Shown here piece after piece: positions 8,658 to 16,516 of a stretch of 28,306 nt of DNA; position 1 is the first letter of the stretch, and every line of letters starts with the position of its first letter. Source of the DNA: CAXDOZ01 sp963991145 (lineage in GTDB: Bacteria > Bacteroidota > Bacteroidia > Chitinophagales > JABDMM01); assembly GCA_963991145.1 (NCBI GenBank), contig CAXDOZ010000020.1, positions 1 through 28,306 on the forward strand. The letters are read 5' to 3'. The notes beneath the pieces were generated by a model that worked only from the letters and a program-made list of their open reading frames with translations, ran no database searches and was not told the origin of the DNA. Made by a program: the position numbers and the translations under genes.

Positions 8658-8670
8658 TGTCAAATTGACA
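8658..8670. promoter_or_regulatory. Perfect inverted repeat TGTCAA-A-TTGACA upstream of htpG
   Basis: A 13-base perfect palindrome (6-base arms, 1-base centre) in the divergent gap between the 8108-8599 gene and htpG, 12 bases before the TGGCAC element. Its symmetry and place suggest a binding site for a dimeric regulator or an activator site. The protein that binds it is not known from this sequence. Confidence 0.45.
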
Positions 8671-8682
8671 GAAAAACAGCCG

Positions 8683-8697
8683 TGGCACAGGCTTTGA
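8683..8697 (+). promoter_or_regulatory. Candidate sigma-54-like (-24/-12) promoter of htpG
   Basis: TGGCACAGGCTTTGA resembles the sigma-54 layout (TGGCAC-N5-TTGC); the GG-to-G spacing of 10 is correct, but the -12 GC is GA. If used, transcription would begin near 8709, which excludes the ATG at 8701 and supports the htpG start at 8722. Expression and sigma use are inferred only. Confidence 0.4.
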
Positions 8698-8721
8698 AGA
8701 ATGCTGCGAAAATTAAACACG

Positions 8722-10575
8722 ATGAGCAAAGGAACCATAAACGTTCAGACGGAGAATATTTTTCCGATCATTAAAAAGTTCCTCTACTCAGATCACGAGA
8801 TCTTTCTTCGCGAGTTGATCGCGAATGCAATGGATGCCACGGAGAAAGTAAAGAAGCTTTCTGCCATGGGCGAGGTGAAAGGAGATCTTGGCGACCTGAC
8901 CGTAGAGGTAAGCATAGATAAAGAGAACAAGACCCTGACCATTGAGGACAAGGGACTTGGAATGACGGCCGAAGAGGTCGATAAGTACATTAACCAGATC
9001 GCATTTTCAAGTGCAGAGGAATTCCTTGAGAAGTTTGAGAAGATCGAAGACAAAACTACGATCATCGGTCACTTCGGATTGGGATTCTACTCAGCATTCA
9101 TGGTAGCTAATAAGGTGGAGATCTTCACCAAGTCTTATAAAGATGAACCAGCTGCCCATTGGACCTGTCTGGGAAATCCGGAATACGAAATTGAAGAAAG
9201 CGATAAGGCAAACCGCGGAACGAGGATCGTTTTGCATATCAATGAAGACAGCGAGGAATTCCTGGAAGAAGCCAGGATCCAAACACTCTTAGACAAGTAT
9301 TGCAAATTTCTTCCTATTCCAATTCAGTTTGGTGAGACTACCAGAACAGAGAAGGATGATGATGGGAATGAAACGACCATCACTGAGCCTAAGATCATCA
9401 ATATTACTGATCCTGCGTGGACAAAGTCTCCAGGCGAGCTTACTGATGAAGACTACATCGCATTTTACAAGCAATTGTATCCATTTGCAGAAGAGCCACT
9501 TTTTTGGATACACCTCAATGTAGATTATCCATTTACCCTTACCGGGATCCTTTACTTCCCTAAGATTGGCAAGCAGATCGAATTCCAGAAGAATAAGATC
9601 CAGCTTTATCAAAATCAGGTATTCGTAACTGATAATGTAGAGGATATCGTACCTGAGTATTTAACTCTACTTCATGGGGTACTTGATTCACCTGATATTC
9701 CATTGAACGTTTCCCGTTCATATCTGCAGGCAGATGGAAAAGTGAAGAAGATCACAGGGCATATCAGTAAAAAGGTATCTGATAAACTGAATGAGCTATT
9801 CAAGAATGAGCGCGAGTCTTATGAAGACAAATGGGATAGCACAAGCATCTTTATTAAGTACGGAATGATCTCAGATGAGAAATTCTACGATCGTACCAAG
9901 GATGTTTGTTTGTACAAAAGCGTTGATGGCAAGTTCTACACCTTCGAGGAGTACAAAGCAAAAGTTGAAGCGAATCAAAAGGACAAGAACGATCGCCTGA
10001 TCCTTCTCTATACTTCAGATCGCGATACGCAGGATACTTATATCGAGGCTGCTAAAGACCGCGGGTATGATGTTTTGTTGCTTGATACTGTGATCGATCA
10101 GCACTTTGTATCTAACCTGGAGCAAAAGCTTACTGATGTTGAGTTTAAGCGCGTAGATGCAGATACTCTTGATAAGCTGATCGAGAAAGAAGAAAGCTTT
10201 GAAGACCTTTTGAGTGAAGACCAGCAAGAGAAGCTTAAGACTTCTTTTGAAGAGGTGATAGGGGACGAGAAGGTTACCGTTGAGGTTAAATCACTTTCTC
10301 CAACCGATCTTCCGGTTGTGATCGTTCAGAATGAATTCATGAGAAGGATGAAAGAGATGCAACAGATGGGAGGCATGATGGGAGATCTCCCGATGAACGT
10401 CCATTTGGTTGTGAACTCAAATCATCCGCTTGCGGCAAAGATTTTAAAGAGCAAAGCGCGCAAGAAGGATTTGATCGGACAGTTATATGATCTGGCGCTG
10501 CTAAGCCAGGGTATGCTTTCAGGAGCAAAACTCACGGGCTTTATTAAGCGAAGTATAAATGTGATGGAGGATTAA
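8722..10575 (+). CDS. htpG: Molecular chaperone HtpG (bacterial Hsp90)
   Basis: Cytoplasmic ATP-dependent Hsp90 chaperone, 617 residues, a normal bacterial length with no C-terminal MEEVD. The N-terminal GHKL ATPase domain shows ELIANAMDATEKV (Glu31 catalytic, Asn35), DKGLGM, and GHFGLGFYSAFMV; the middle domain carries NVSRSYLQAD. I chose ATG 8722 because the protein then opens with MSKGTINVQTENIFPIIKKF, the usual Bacteroidota N terminus; the upstream ATG at 8701 would add seven residues and lies before the inferred transcription start. It is preceded by a palindrome and a sigma-54-like element and overlaps birA tail-to-tail by 4 bases. The heat-shock role is known for the family; the regulation is inferred. 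Confidence 0.97.
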   Translation: MSKGTINVQTENIFPIIKKFLYSDHEIFLRELIANAMDATEKVKKLSAMGEVKGDLGDLTVEVSIDKENKTLTIEDKGLGMTAEEVDKYINQIAFSSAEEFLEKFEKIEDKTTIIGHFGLGFYSAFMVANKVEIFTKSYKDEPAAHWTCLGNPEYEIEESDKANRGTRIVLHINEDSEEFLEEARIQTLLDKYCKFLPIPIQFGETTRTEKDDDGNETTITEPKIINITDPAWTKSPGELTDEDYIAFYKQLYPFAEEPLFWIHLNVDYPFTLTGILYFPKIGKQIEFQKNKIQLYQNQVFVTDNVEDIVPEYLTLLHGVLDSPDIPLNVSRSYLQADGKVKKITGHISKKVSDKLNELFKNERESYEDKWDSTSIFIKYGMISDEKFYDRTKDVCLYKSVDGKFYTFEEYKAKVEANQKDKNDRLILLYTSDRDTQDTYIEAAKDRGYDVLLLDTVIDQHFVSNLEQKLTDVEFKRVDADTLDKLIEKEESFEDLLSEDQQEKLKTSFEEVIGDEKVTVEVKSLSPTDLPVVIVQNEFMRRMKEMQQMGGMMGDLPMNVHLVVNSNHPLAAKILKSKARKKDLIGQLYDLALLSQGMLSGAKLTGFIKRSINVMED

Positions 10576-10581
10576 TCCTCC
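10566..10581. other. 16-base perfect palindrome spanning both stop codons of htpG and birA
   Basis: GGAGGATTAATCCTCC is its own reverse complement and contains the htpG stop (10573-10575) and the birA stop (10572-10574 on the other strand). Both proteins end in acidic ED, so the palindrome may simply reflect that. It has no loop and no T run, so it is a poor classical terminator. Confidence 0.5.
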
Positions 10582-11342
10582 TCGATCAACCATTTGATCG
10601 AGCCATGGGGATGGAAGGTATTGCGACCTTCTGATTCCAAATGAAGATTCCCATTGGCGTCAATACCTTTCACTATGGCTAAGAAGGCGTTTCCATCTAT
10701 CTGGAAGCGCCTTTTTGCATTTATGGAATACATCTCCTGCTCATAGATCTCTCGGATCTGGCGCCAGCCTCCTCTTTCGAGGCGCTTATACCAATTGTCT
10801 AAATGGAATGCCAATCTGGGCGCAAGCCTCATCGGGTCGAAGACCCTGCCCAGAAGCATATTGGCAGAGGTGGCATTTGGCAGCTCAGGTGGGAAGTACT
10901 CCTGGTTTAGATTGATTCCAACCCCAATTACACTTGACTCGATCTCTTTACCCTGTATTTGATTCTCAATAAGAATGCCCGCGATCTTTTTGTTGCCGGC
11001 AAAGAGGTCATTCGGCCATTTTACCTTGCTTTCGATCTCCAATTCTGAAAGCAGGAAGTCCTGAGTACCCAAAGCAATTGCCGCACTCAATTTGTTAGCT
11101 TCATTGGCAAAAAGACCTTTTGGAAAAACGAGTGAGGAGAAGGCGAGGATATCTCCGCTTGAGTTCTCCCATGAATTGCCTCTTTGCCCTCTTCCCTGAA
11201 ACTGGTCTGAAGTAAAAATTGAGTAGCCGTTTTCGATACTTCGGTCCTTGAGTTTCTCCTTGAGCAGATCATTGGTTGATGCAGTGCTCTGAATATGCTC
11301 TAGAACCTTTCCAATCAATGGCTTGTTAAGGTTTGAGTCCAA
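10572..11342 (-). CDS. birA: Biotin--[acetyl-CoA-carboxylase] ligase
   Basis: Cytoplasmic enzyme that activates biotin with ATP and attaches it to the lysine of the biotin carboxyl carrier protein, required for fatty-acid synthesis. The 256-residue form lacks the N-terminal DNA-binding HTH of E. coli BirA, so it is a class I ligase with no repressor role. Motifs: STASTNDLL near the N terminus, the biotinyl-AMP loop FQGRGQRGNSWE at about 48-59, and KWPNDLFAGNKKIAGILIEN carrying the catalytic lysine. It starts with TTG at 11342; the frame upstream has no ATG before a stop 15 bases away. It is divergent from rsfS with 41 bases between, an arrangement common in Flavobacteria. Confidence 0.95.
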   Translation of the reverse strand: MDSNLNKPLIGKVLEHIQSTASTNDLLKEKLKDRSIENGYSIFTSDQFQGRGQRGNSWENSSGDILAFSSLVFPKGLFANEANKLSAAIALGTQDFLLSELEIESKVKWPNDLFAGNKKIAGILIENQIQGKEIESSVIGVGINLNQEYFPPELPNATSANMLLGRVFDPMRLAPRLAFHLDNWYKRLERGGWRQIREIYEQEMYSINAKRRFQIDGNAFLAIVKGIDANGNLHLESEGRNTFHPHGSIKWLIEED

Positions 11343-11360
11343 AAGAATTTCGTAGCTTTA
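11332..11360 (+). promoter_or_regulatory. Bacteroidota-type promoter of rsfS-ftsH
   Basis: TTTG at 11332-11335 and TAGCTTTA at 11353-11360 are separated by 17 bases, matching the Bacteroidota TTTG-N17-TAnnTTTG pattern except for the last base. Transcription would start near 11367, about 17 bases before the TTG start of rsfS. The -33 part lies inside the 5' end of birA. Confidence 0.5.
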
Positions 11361-11365
11361 AACGC

Positions 11366-11394
11366 CTAAAATAACCGCATTTATTGAAGGAAAA
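11366..11394 (-). promoter_or_regulatory. Weak candidate promoter of birA
   Basis: Reading the minus strand, TTTT (11394-11391), 17 bases, then TATTTTAG (11373-11366) approximate the Bacteroidota pattern with mismatches in both boxes. It overlaps the start of rsfS and sits back to back with the rsfS promoter. Confidence 0.25.
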
Positions 11395-11788
11395 GAAGAC
11401 TGCTGCAGGATCAATTAGCAGCGCAGAAATGGCCAACGCGATTGTTGAAGCAATCCTTGACAAGAAGGGCCATGATGTTCTCAAAATCGACCTTACTGAA
11501 ATTCAGGAAGCCGTGACGGATTACTTCGTGATCTGCCATGGGGATTCTGATGTTCAAGCAAACGCAATTGGGAAGAATGTTGAGGAGGAGATCAGGAAAA
11601 AGCACGGTGTGAAGCCGATTTTTTCTGAAGGACGCTCCAACACCGATTGGATCCTTTTGGACTATTTCGACGTTGTAGTTCACATTTTTCAGCGTGAGAA
11701 GCGTGATTTTTATCAACTCGAAGAACTTTGGAGCGACGGAATAGTTACTCGTTATGATGATATGGGAAATCCCATTGATGCAGAATAA
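11384..11788 (+). CDS. rsfS: Ribosome silencing factor RsfS
   Basis: Small cytoplasmic factor that binds ribosomal protein L14 (uL14) and blocks joining of the subunits when nutrients run short. The 134-residue protein shows the RsfS/DUF143 pattern: DVLKIDLTEIQEAVTDYFVI at about 36-55, CHGDSDVQANAI, EGRSNTDWILLDYFDVVVHI at about 87-106 and a terminal YQLEELWSDG. Start TTG 11384 is chosen because Bacteroidota homologues have about 15-25 residues before the conserved core; ATG 11429 is the alternative and would give MANAIVEAIL. It has a good promoter upstream and lies 11 bases before ftsH, forming an operon. Confidence 0.94.
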   Translation: MKEKKTAAGSISSAEMANAIVEAILDKKGHDVLKIDLTEIQEAVTDYFVICHGDSDVQANAIGKNVEEEIRKKHGVKPIFSEGRSNTDWILLDYFDVVVHIFQREKRDFYQLEELWSDGIVTRYDDMGNPIDAE

Positions 11789-11799
11789 AGAACAGGGAA

Positions 11800-13911
11800 A
11801 TGAGTCAGAACAACAAAGCTAATAATAAGAAGGCGCCAAAATTCAATTACTATTGGATTTATGGGATAATCGCTTTGGCACTTCTTTTATTCTTCACCTT
11901 CACCTCAACGGATACGAGACTGAAAGAAGCTGATTGGGAAGAGGTAAAGGGAATGATCGAAGATGGCGATGTGAACCGCATCGTAGTAGTCAATAACCAA
12001 AATGCCGAAGTATTTCTTTATTCGGATAGTTTAGGAAAAGAGCGCTACTCAGAGGATGAAATTGAAAAGACCAACCAATTCTTTGGTCAGTCAAATCAAG
12101 GTCCTCACTACATTTTTACGGTTTCTTCAGGAGACCAATTCAAAGAAGACCTTAAAGAGCTTTACGCTCAAATGGATGCCGATGGAATGGCTGTTGAGCC
12201 GGTTTCAACCAAGTTTGAGACCAGAACCTCATGGCTGGAAAGAGTAGGATGGTTATTACCGATCATCATTATCGTTGCTCTTTGGATCTTTATCATGCGT
12301 CGCGTTTCAGGTGGTGCAGGTGGAGCCGGTGGACAGATCTTCAATATCGGTAAGTCTAAAGCCACCATGTTCGATCAGAACAGCAAGGTGTCAATCACTT
12401 TTGATGACGTTGCCGGATTGGATGAGGCTAAAGAGGAAGTGATGGAGATCGTTTCATTCCTTAAGAGCCCAAAGAAATACACAAACCTTGGTGGTAAGAT
12501 CCCTAAAGGTGCTTTATTGATCGGCCCTCCGGGTACCGGTAAAACGCTTCTTGCCAAAGCAATGGCAGGTGAGGCTAAGGTTCCATTCTTCTCGATCTCA
12601 GGATCTGATTTCGTTGAGATGTTCGTGGGAGTTGGAGCAAGCCGTGTTAGAGACCTTTTCAAACAAGCGAGAGAGAAAGCTCCATGTATCATCTTCATTG
12701 ATGAGATCGATGCAATTGGTAGAGCAAGAGGGAAGCAACTGATTCAGGGTAATGACGAGCGTGAGAATACGCTAAACCAGCTCCTTGTAGAGATGGATGG
12801 TTTTAGCTCTGAGAAAGGGGTGATCATTCTGGCGGCGACTAACCGCCCTGATGTACTTGATCAGGCTCTTCTTCGTCCGGGTCGTTTCGACCGTCAGATC
12901 GGAATCGATAAGCCGGATCTTAAAGGAAGAGAGCAGATCTTTAAGGTGCACCTTAAAGCAATCAAATTGGGAGATAGTATTGATGCTGAGAAGTTAGCAA
13001 CGCAAACTCCCGGATTTGTTGGAGCAGATATCGCAAATATCTGTAATGAAGCTGCCCTTATCGCTGCAAGGAAGAATAAGAGTCAGGTTGAAATGGACGA
13101 TTTCAATGATGCAATCGACCGTTCGATCGGGGGTCTTGAGAAGAAGAATAAGATCATCTCACCTGATGAGAAGAAAGTGATTGCTTATCACGAAGCCGGT
13201 CACGCATTATGTGGTTGGTTCCTTGAACACGCCCATCCACTGGTGAAAGTTTCTATCGTGCCTCGTGGAGTTGCTGCGCTGGGTTATGCTCAATACCTGC
13301 CGAAAGAGAAGTATCTGCAAACCACCAATGAGATGTATGATCGCATGTGTATGACCATGGGTGGTAGAGCAGCTGAGAAAGTGATCTTTGATGAGATCTC
13401 CACCGGAGCTCAAAGCGATCTGGACCAGGTAACCAAGATGTCATATGCAATGGTTACAGTTTACGGTATGGATGAGGAGTTTGGTAACATCTCTTACTAT
13501 GACCTCATGAATCAGAATAACTTCCAAAAGCCATATTCTGATGAAACTGCCAAAGCGATTGATGATCACGTTCGCAAGATCATTGAAAAGCAATACCTAA
13601 GAGCGATCGACCTCTTAAAAGAGAAGGAAAGCGAATTGCACCTTCTTGCTAAAGAATTACTCGATAAAGAAGTTCTTTTCAAATCTGATCTTGAGAGATT
13701 GATCGGGAAACGACCTGTAGGTTATGATGCTCCCATGGAGTATATCTCCTGGGAAGAGGATAGAGAAAAGGAAGACAGTAAAAAAGAGAGCCTTAGCGAT
13801 GAAGAAGTAAAAGAGGCTAAAGAATCAGAAATTAAAAATGGTTCTGAAAATAACTCTGCCGACGAAACAGAGGAAAAGAAGGATAGCAATACAGAGGAAG
13901 CTTCAACTTAA
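11800..13911 (+). CDS. ftsH: ATP-dependent zinc metalloprotease FtsH
   Basis: Hexameric membrane AAA+ protease that degrades membrane and selected soluble proteins. Order in the 703 residues: first membrane segment about 18-35, periplasmic domain, second membrane segment about 150-166, a Gly-rich hinge, Walker A GPPGTGKT (242-249), Walker B IIFIDE (297-302), the second region of homology with NRPDVLDQALLRPGRFDR (348-365), the zinc motif HEAGH (464-468), and the likely third zinc ligand Asp540. The C-terminal 50 or so residues are a Glu/Lys/Ser-rich low-complexity tail. It is the second gene of the rsfS operon and is closed by a strong terminator. Confidence 0.98.
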   Translation: MSQNNKANNKKAPKFNYYWIYGIIALALLLFFTFTSTDTRLKEADWEEVKGMIEDGDVNRIVVVNNQNAEVFLYSDSLGKERYSEDEIEKTNQFFGQSNQGPHYIFTVSSGDQFKEDLKELYAQMDADGMAVEPVSTKFETRTSWLERVGWLLPIIIIVALWIFIMRRVSGGAGGAGGQIFNIGKSKATMFDQNSKVSITFDDVAGLDEAKEEVMEIVSFLKSPKKYTNLGGKIPKGALLIGPPGTGKTLLAKAMAGEAKVPFFSISGSDFVEMFVGVGASRVRDLFKQAREKAPCIIFIDEIDAIGRARGKQLIQGNDERENTLNQLLVEMDGFSSEKGVIILAATNRPDVLDQALLRPGRFDRQIGIDKPDLKGREQIFKVHLKAIKLGDSIDAEKLATQTPGFVGADIANICNEAALIAARKNKSQVEMDDFNDAIDRSIGGLEKKNKIISPDEKKVIAYHEAGHALCGWFLEHAHPLVKVSIVPRGVAALGYAQYLPKEKYLQTTNEMYDRMCMTMGGRAAEKVIFDEISTGAQSDLDQVTKMSYAMVTVYGMDEEFGNISYYDLMNQNNFQKPYSDETAKAIDDHVRKIIEKQYLRAIDLLKEKESELHLLAKELLDKEVLFKSDLERLIGKRPVGYDAPMEYISWEEDREKEDSKKESLSDEEVKEAKESEIKNGSENNSADETEEKKDSNTEEAST

Positions 13912-13953
13912 GAGACCTCTATCTGTAGGGTTATCCACTAAGCGTTGATAATC

Positions 13954-13983
13954 AAAGCCCACCCTAGCGGTGGGCTTTTTTTT
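13954..13983 (+). terminator. Rho-independent terminator after ftsH
   Basis: AAAGCCCACC, a 5-base loop CTAGC, then GGTGGGCTTT form a perfect 10-base-pair hairpin followed by a run of T to 13983. It ends the rsfS-ftsH transcript 43 bases after the ftsH stop. Confidence 0.92.
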
Positions 13984-14011
13984 AATTTGATCTCCCATGG
14001 GTACCGAGCGC

Positions 14012-14932
14012 ATGGGTTTATTTAAACGGTTTCGATCAGCAATCTTTGAAAAGAGTCCTGAGAAAAAAGCTGACACTGTCTCAGAAGCCGAATTAGAAGA
14101 GGACGATAGCCTCAATCCCGCTGAAAATCAAGAACTTGAAGAAGTTGAGAGTGCAGATGACAATTCTGTAGATCTCGCTGATGAAGAACTTTTAGAGGAG
14201 AAGATCGAGGCTGTAAACGAAGAAGAGACAATAATCGAATCTGAGCTTGAAGAGCAAAAATCAGAGGAAAGTGAAGAATCAAGCTCAGAAATTGATTTCG
14301 AGATCACAAATGTTGAGGAAGAGTCAGAACCTGAGGAGGAGACTGAAGAAATGGAATCTGTAGTTGAAGAAAATATCGAGGAAGAGGTAAAACAAGACTC
14401 TGTAGAAGAAGATCTTCCGGTAGAAGTGAAGTTTGCTACCGAATTCTCCGAGCGAGGAGGAAAGTTTGTCTACTGTGAAACTATAGATGAGCTTAAAGCC
14501 AGTTTGGGCTCCCTCATGGACAGCATGGAGTGGGATCGTGTTTTCTTATGGGAAGATGAGGTCAAGACACTCGTTGCGAATAACAAGTATCAAAAGAACC
14601 CACTTGGCTTCAACATGGAGCAATCAGATGTAGCCATCTCATTTTGTGAGTTTTTAGTTGCTGATGATGCATCAGTGATCTTTAGTCCATATCAGGCTTC
14701 TCAAAGAGGATTGCAGGTCTTTCCGGAGAATCAGATCGTAATTGCAAAGCCATCTCAGGTTTTGGAATCTATGGAGCAAGCGGTTGAGAGCTTTGAAGCT
14801 ATGTACAAAGACCAGCTTCCATCGGCCCTAAACCTCGATCCTGAAGTGAAAAGTCGTACAATAAGCGGGAAATTGGTACTTAGTTGCGGCGGAACAAGAG
14901 ACGTTATCGTCTTCCTTTGCGAAGAACTGTAG
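14012..14932 (+). CDS. LUD-domain (LutC-like) protein with long acidic tract
   Basis: A 306-residue protein with a short basic N terminus (MGLFKRFRSAIFEK), a very acidic low-complexity tract at about 24-135 (mostly Glu/Asp/Ser), and a C-terminal LUD/LutC-like domain beginning near 145, including SDVAISFCEFLVADDASV and SGKLVLSCGGTRDVIVFL. LUD proteins belong to the L-lactate utilisation family, but stand-alone versions encoded after ftsH are common in Bacteroidota and have no settled role. I chose ATG 14012 because homologues begin with an MGLF-type sequence; ATG 13997 would add MGTER. It begins just after the ftsH terminator and lies 34 bases before lpxH. The acidic tract is unusually long; I infer a disordered linker. 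Confidence 0.78.
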   Translation: MGLFKRFRSAIFEKSPEKKADTVSEAELEEDDSLNPAENQELEEVESADDNSVDLADEELLEEKIEAVNEEETIIESELEEQKSEESEESSSEIDFEITNVEEESEPEEETEEMESVVEENIEEEVKQDSVEEDLPVEVKFATEFSERGGKFVYCETIDELKASLGSLMDSMEWDRVFLWEDEVKTLVANNKYQKNPLGFNMEQSDVAISFCEFLVADDASVIFSPYQASQRGLQVFPENQIVIAKPSQVLESMEQAVESFEAMYKDQLPSALNLDPEVKSRTISGKLVLSCGGTRDVIVFLCEEL

Positions 14933-14966
14933 ATATTTGCAGCCGCAAGTAAATTCGCATTCTTAA

Positions 14967-15752
14967 ATGTCTGAACCTTCCAAGATCTATTTTGCCTCTG
15001 ATCTGCACCTTGGTGCACCTAATAAAACCAAGAGCAGAGAACGTGAAGAGCTATTCATTCAATGGTTGAATGTGATTGAGAAGGATGCCGCAGCTCTATA
15101 TCTTGTTGGCGATGTGTTCGACTTTTGGTTTGAGTACGGAACCGTTGTTCCTAAAGGCCATGTCCGCCTTTTGGGGAAGCTTGCCGCCCTTTCAGATTCT
15201 GGCGTAGAGATTCATTATTTTACCGGGAACCACGACATTTGGACATTCGGCTATTTAGCCGAAGAAATTGGAATGACGGTCCATTACAACCCTATTGAGC
15301 GAGAGTGGAATGGAAAGCGTTTCTTCATCGGCCACGGAGATGGCCTGGGCCCGGGTGACTACGGGTATAAGAGATTAAAAAAGCTGTTTCAATCAAGGCT
15401 GTGCCAGTGGATGTTTAAGTGGATCCACCCTGATATTGGTATCAGAATTGCATCCTTTTTCTCCAACCACAGCAGAGACAATCAACCTGAGTTTGAGCGA
15501 AATTACCTTGGGGATGAAAATGAATGGCTGGTACAATACAGTAAAAGGAAATTAGAGCAAGAGCATTTTGACTATTTTATCTTTGGTCACAGGCATTTAG
15601 CTCTTGATATTGAATTAAATGAAAACAGCAGATACATCAACCTTGGTGATTGGATCAGATTTACTTCCTATGCGGTCTTTGACGGGCAGGATCTTCGCCT
15701 TGATTACTTTTCTGCTAATCCTCAGTCTGAGCTCGAAAGCTCAGGAGAATAA
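14967..15752 (+). CDS. lpxH: UDP-2,3-diacylglucosamine diphosphatase LpxH-like
   Basis: Metallophosphoesterase that hydrolyses UDP-2,3-diacylglucosamine to lipid X and UMP in lipid A synthesis at the inner membrane. The 261 residues contain the complete two-metal signature: DLHLG (Asp12, His14), VGDVFDFWFEY (Asp49), GNHD (Asn88, His89), GHGDG (His123) and a C-terminal FGHRHLALD. DVFDFWFEY is typical of the LpxH branch. The last 28 codons (from 15670) are shared, in another frame, with the start of the next gene, and the C-terminal tail beyond YAVFDGQDLRLDYF is probably lineage-specific. A related Bacteroidota phosphoesterase of other specificity is the main alternative. Confidence 0.92.
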   Translation: MSEPSKIYFASDLHLGAPNKTKSREREELFIQWLNVIEKDAAALYLVGDVFDFWFEYGTVVPKGHVRLLGKLAALSDSGVEIHYFTGNHDIWTFGYLAEEIGMTVHYNPIEREWNGKRFFIGHGDGLGPGDYGYKRLKKLFQSRLCQWMFKWIHPDIGIRIASFFSNHSRDNQPEFERNYLGDENEWLVQYSKRKLEQEHFDYFIFGHRHLALDIELNENSRYINLGDWIRFTSYAVFDGQDLRLDYFSANPQSELESSGE

Positions 15753-16461
15753 GATCCTCACTGAGGGGGATCTTCTACGAGTAGATAAAATGGGGAATGC
15801 CTATCTGAGGGTAGGCAACAATCTGCACCAATTCAACCAACAGGCTGAACTCACTTACACTCATGAAGCCGTGAATTTTGGCGCTCTGGACCAGTTTGAC
15901 CCGAGCAATCCCTTAAGGATCATAATCTTCTATCAGGATCTGATGAATGTTGTAACGCTGGACAACACCTTGAGCGAGGCTTCGACAATCAATCTTCTAC
16001 AACTCGGGTATCAGCAGGTGACCGCAGTAGCCAGAGCCAGAGACAACAATATTTGGGTCTATGACTATATCAGCTTCCAATTGCATAAGATCGATGGCTC
16101 GGGCCGAATACTGAATCAGAGCGAAGATCTTAATGTGCTTTTAGGAGAGCCAATTGAAGGTGTATTCATTGTACAAAGCGAGAATGAGGTCTTCATGAGC
16201 GATCCCAATTATGGTATCCTGGTCTTTGACGCTTATGGCACTTACTCTCGGACTATTCCGGTCAAAGGACTTACAGAATTTCAGATCATTCAGGGAAGAC
16301 CGGTGATCTGGGATGGAGAAGCCCTGGTGAGGATCAATAAATTCCTTGAAAATGAAGTGATCTGGGAAGATGAAACTCTATCAGGAGTAATCGAAGCTGC
16401 TACGGTGAACCAGCATATCTATCTACGCACCAATGATGAGCTCATTATTCGGAGCTTCTGA
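15670..16461 (+). CDS. Secreted beta-propeller-like protein of unknown function
   Basis: A 263-residue exported protein. The open frame begins at 15619, but ATG 15670 gives an excellent signal peptide (MRSLTGRIFALITFLL then ILSLSSKAQ), so I chose it. The mature part consists of repeated strand pairs with patterns such as NNIWVYDYISFQLHKID and NEVFMSDPNYGILVFD, consistent with a 5-6 bladed propeller (NHL/WD-like), but no family can be named. It overlaps the lpxH end by 83 bases in a different frame, so the whole signal peptide is coded inside lpxH; translational coupling with lpxH is likely. No lipobox or T9SS tail. Confidence 0.82.
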   Translation: MRSLTGRIFALITFLLILSLSSKAQENKILTEGDLLRVDKMGNAYLRVGNNLHQFNQQAELTYTHEAVNFGALDQFDPSNPLRIIIFYQDLMNVVTLDNTLSEASTINLLQLGYQQVTAVARARDNNIWVYDYISFQLHKIDGSGRILNQSEDLNVLLGEPIEGVFIVQSENEVFMSDPNYGILVFDAYGTYSRTIPVKGLTEFQIIQGRPVIWDGEALVRINKFLENEVIWEDETLSGVIEAATVNQHIYLRTNDELIIRSF

Positions 16462-16463
16462 TT

Positions 16464-16492
16464 TTTGAGGACATTTATTTAATCTAAATTTG
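16464..16492 (+). promoter_or_regulatory. Bacteroidota-type promoter of prfA
   Basis: TTTG at 16464-16467, 17 bases, then a perfect TAnnTTTG (TAAATTTG) at 16485-16492. Transcription would begin near 16499, about 18 bases before ATG 16517. This rules out the TTG at 16490, which lies inside the -7 box. Confidence 0.65.
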
Positions 16493-16516
16493 CCCCTCGG
16501 CTTCAAAAGCCCTGTT

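Noticed and set aside
13931..13939. TTATCCACT resembling a DnaA box
   Set aside because: Only one copy with a mismatch and no AT-rich cluster or origin-type genes nearby.
16490..16516. TTG-initiated extension of prfA
   Set aside because: The TTG lies inside the promoter -7 box and the extra 9 residues are not in the family; ATG 16517 is used.
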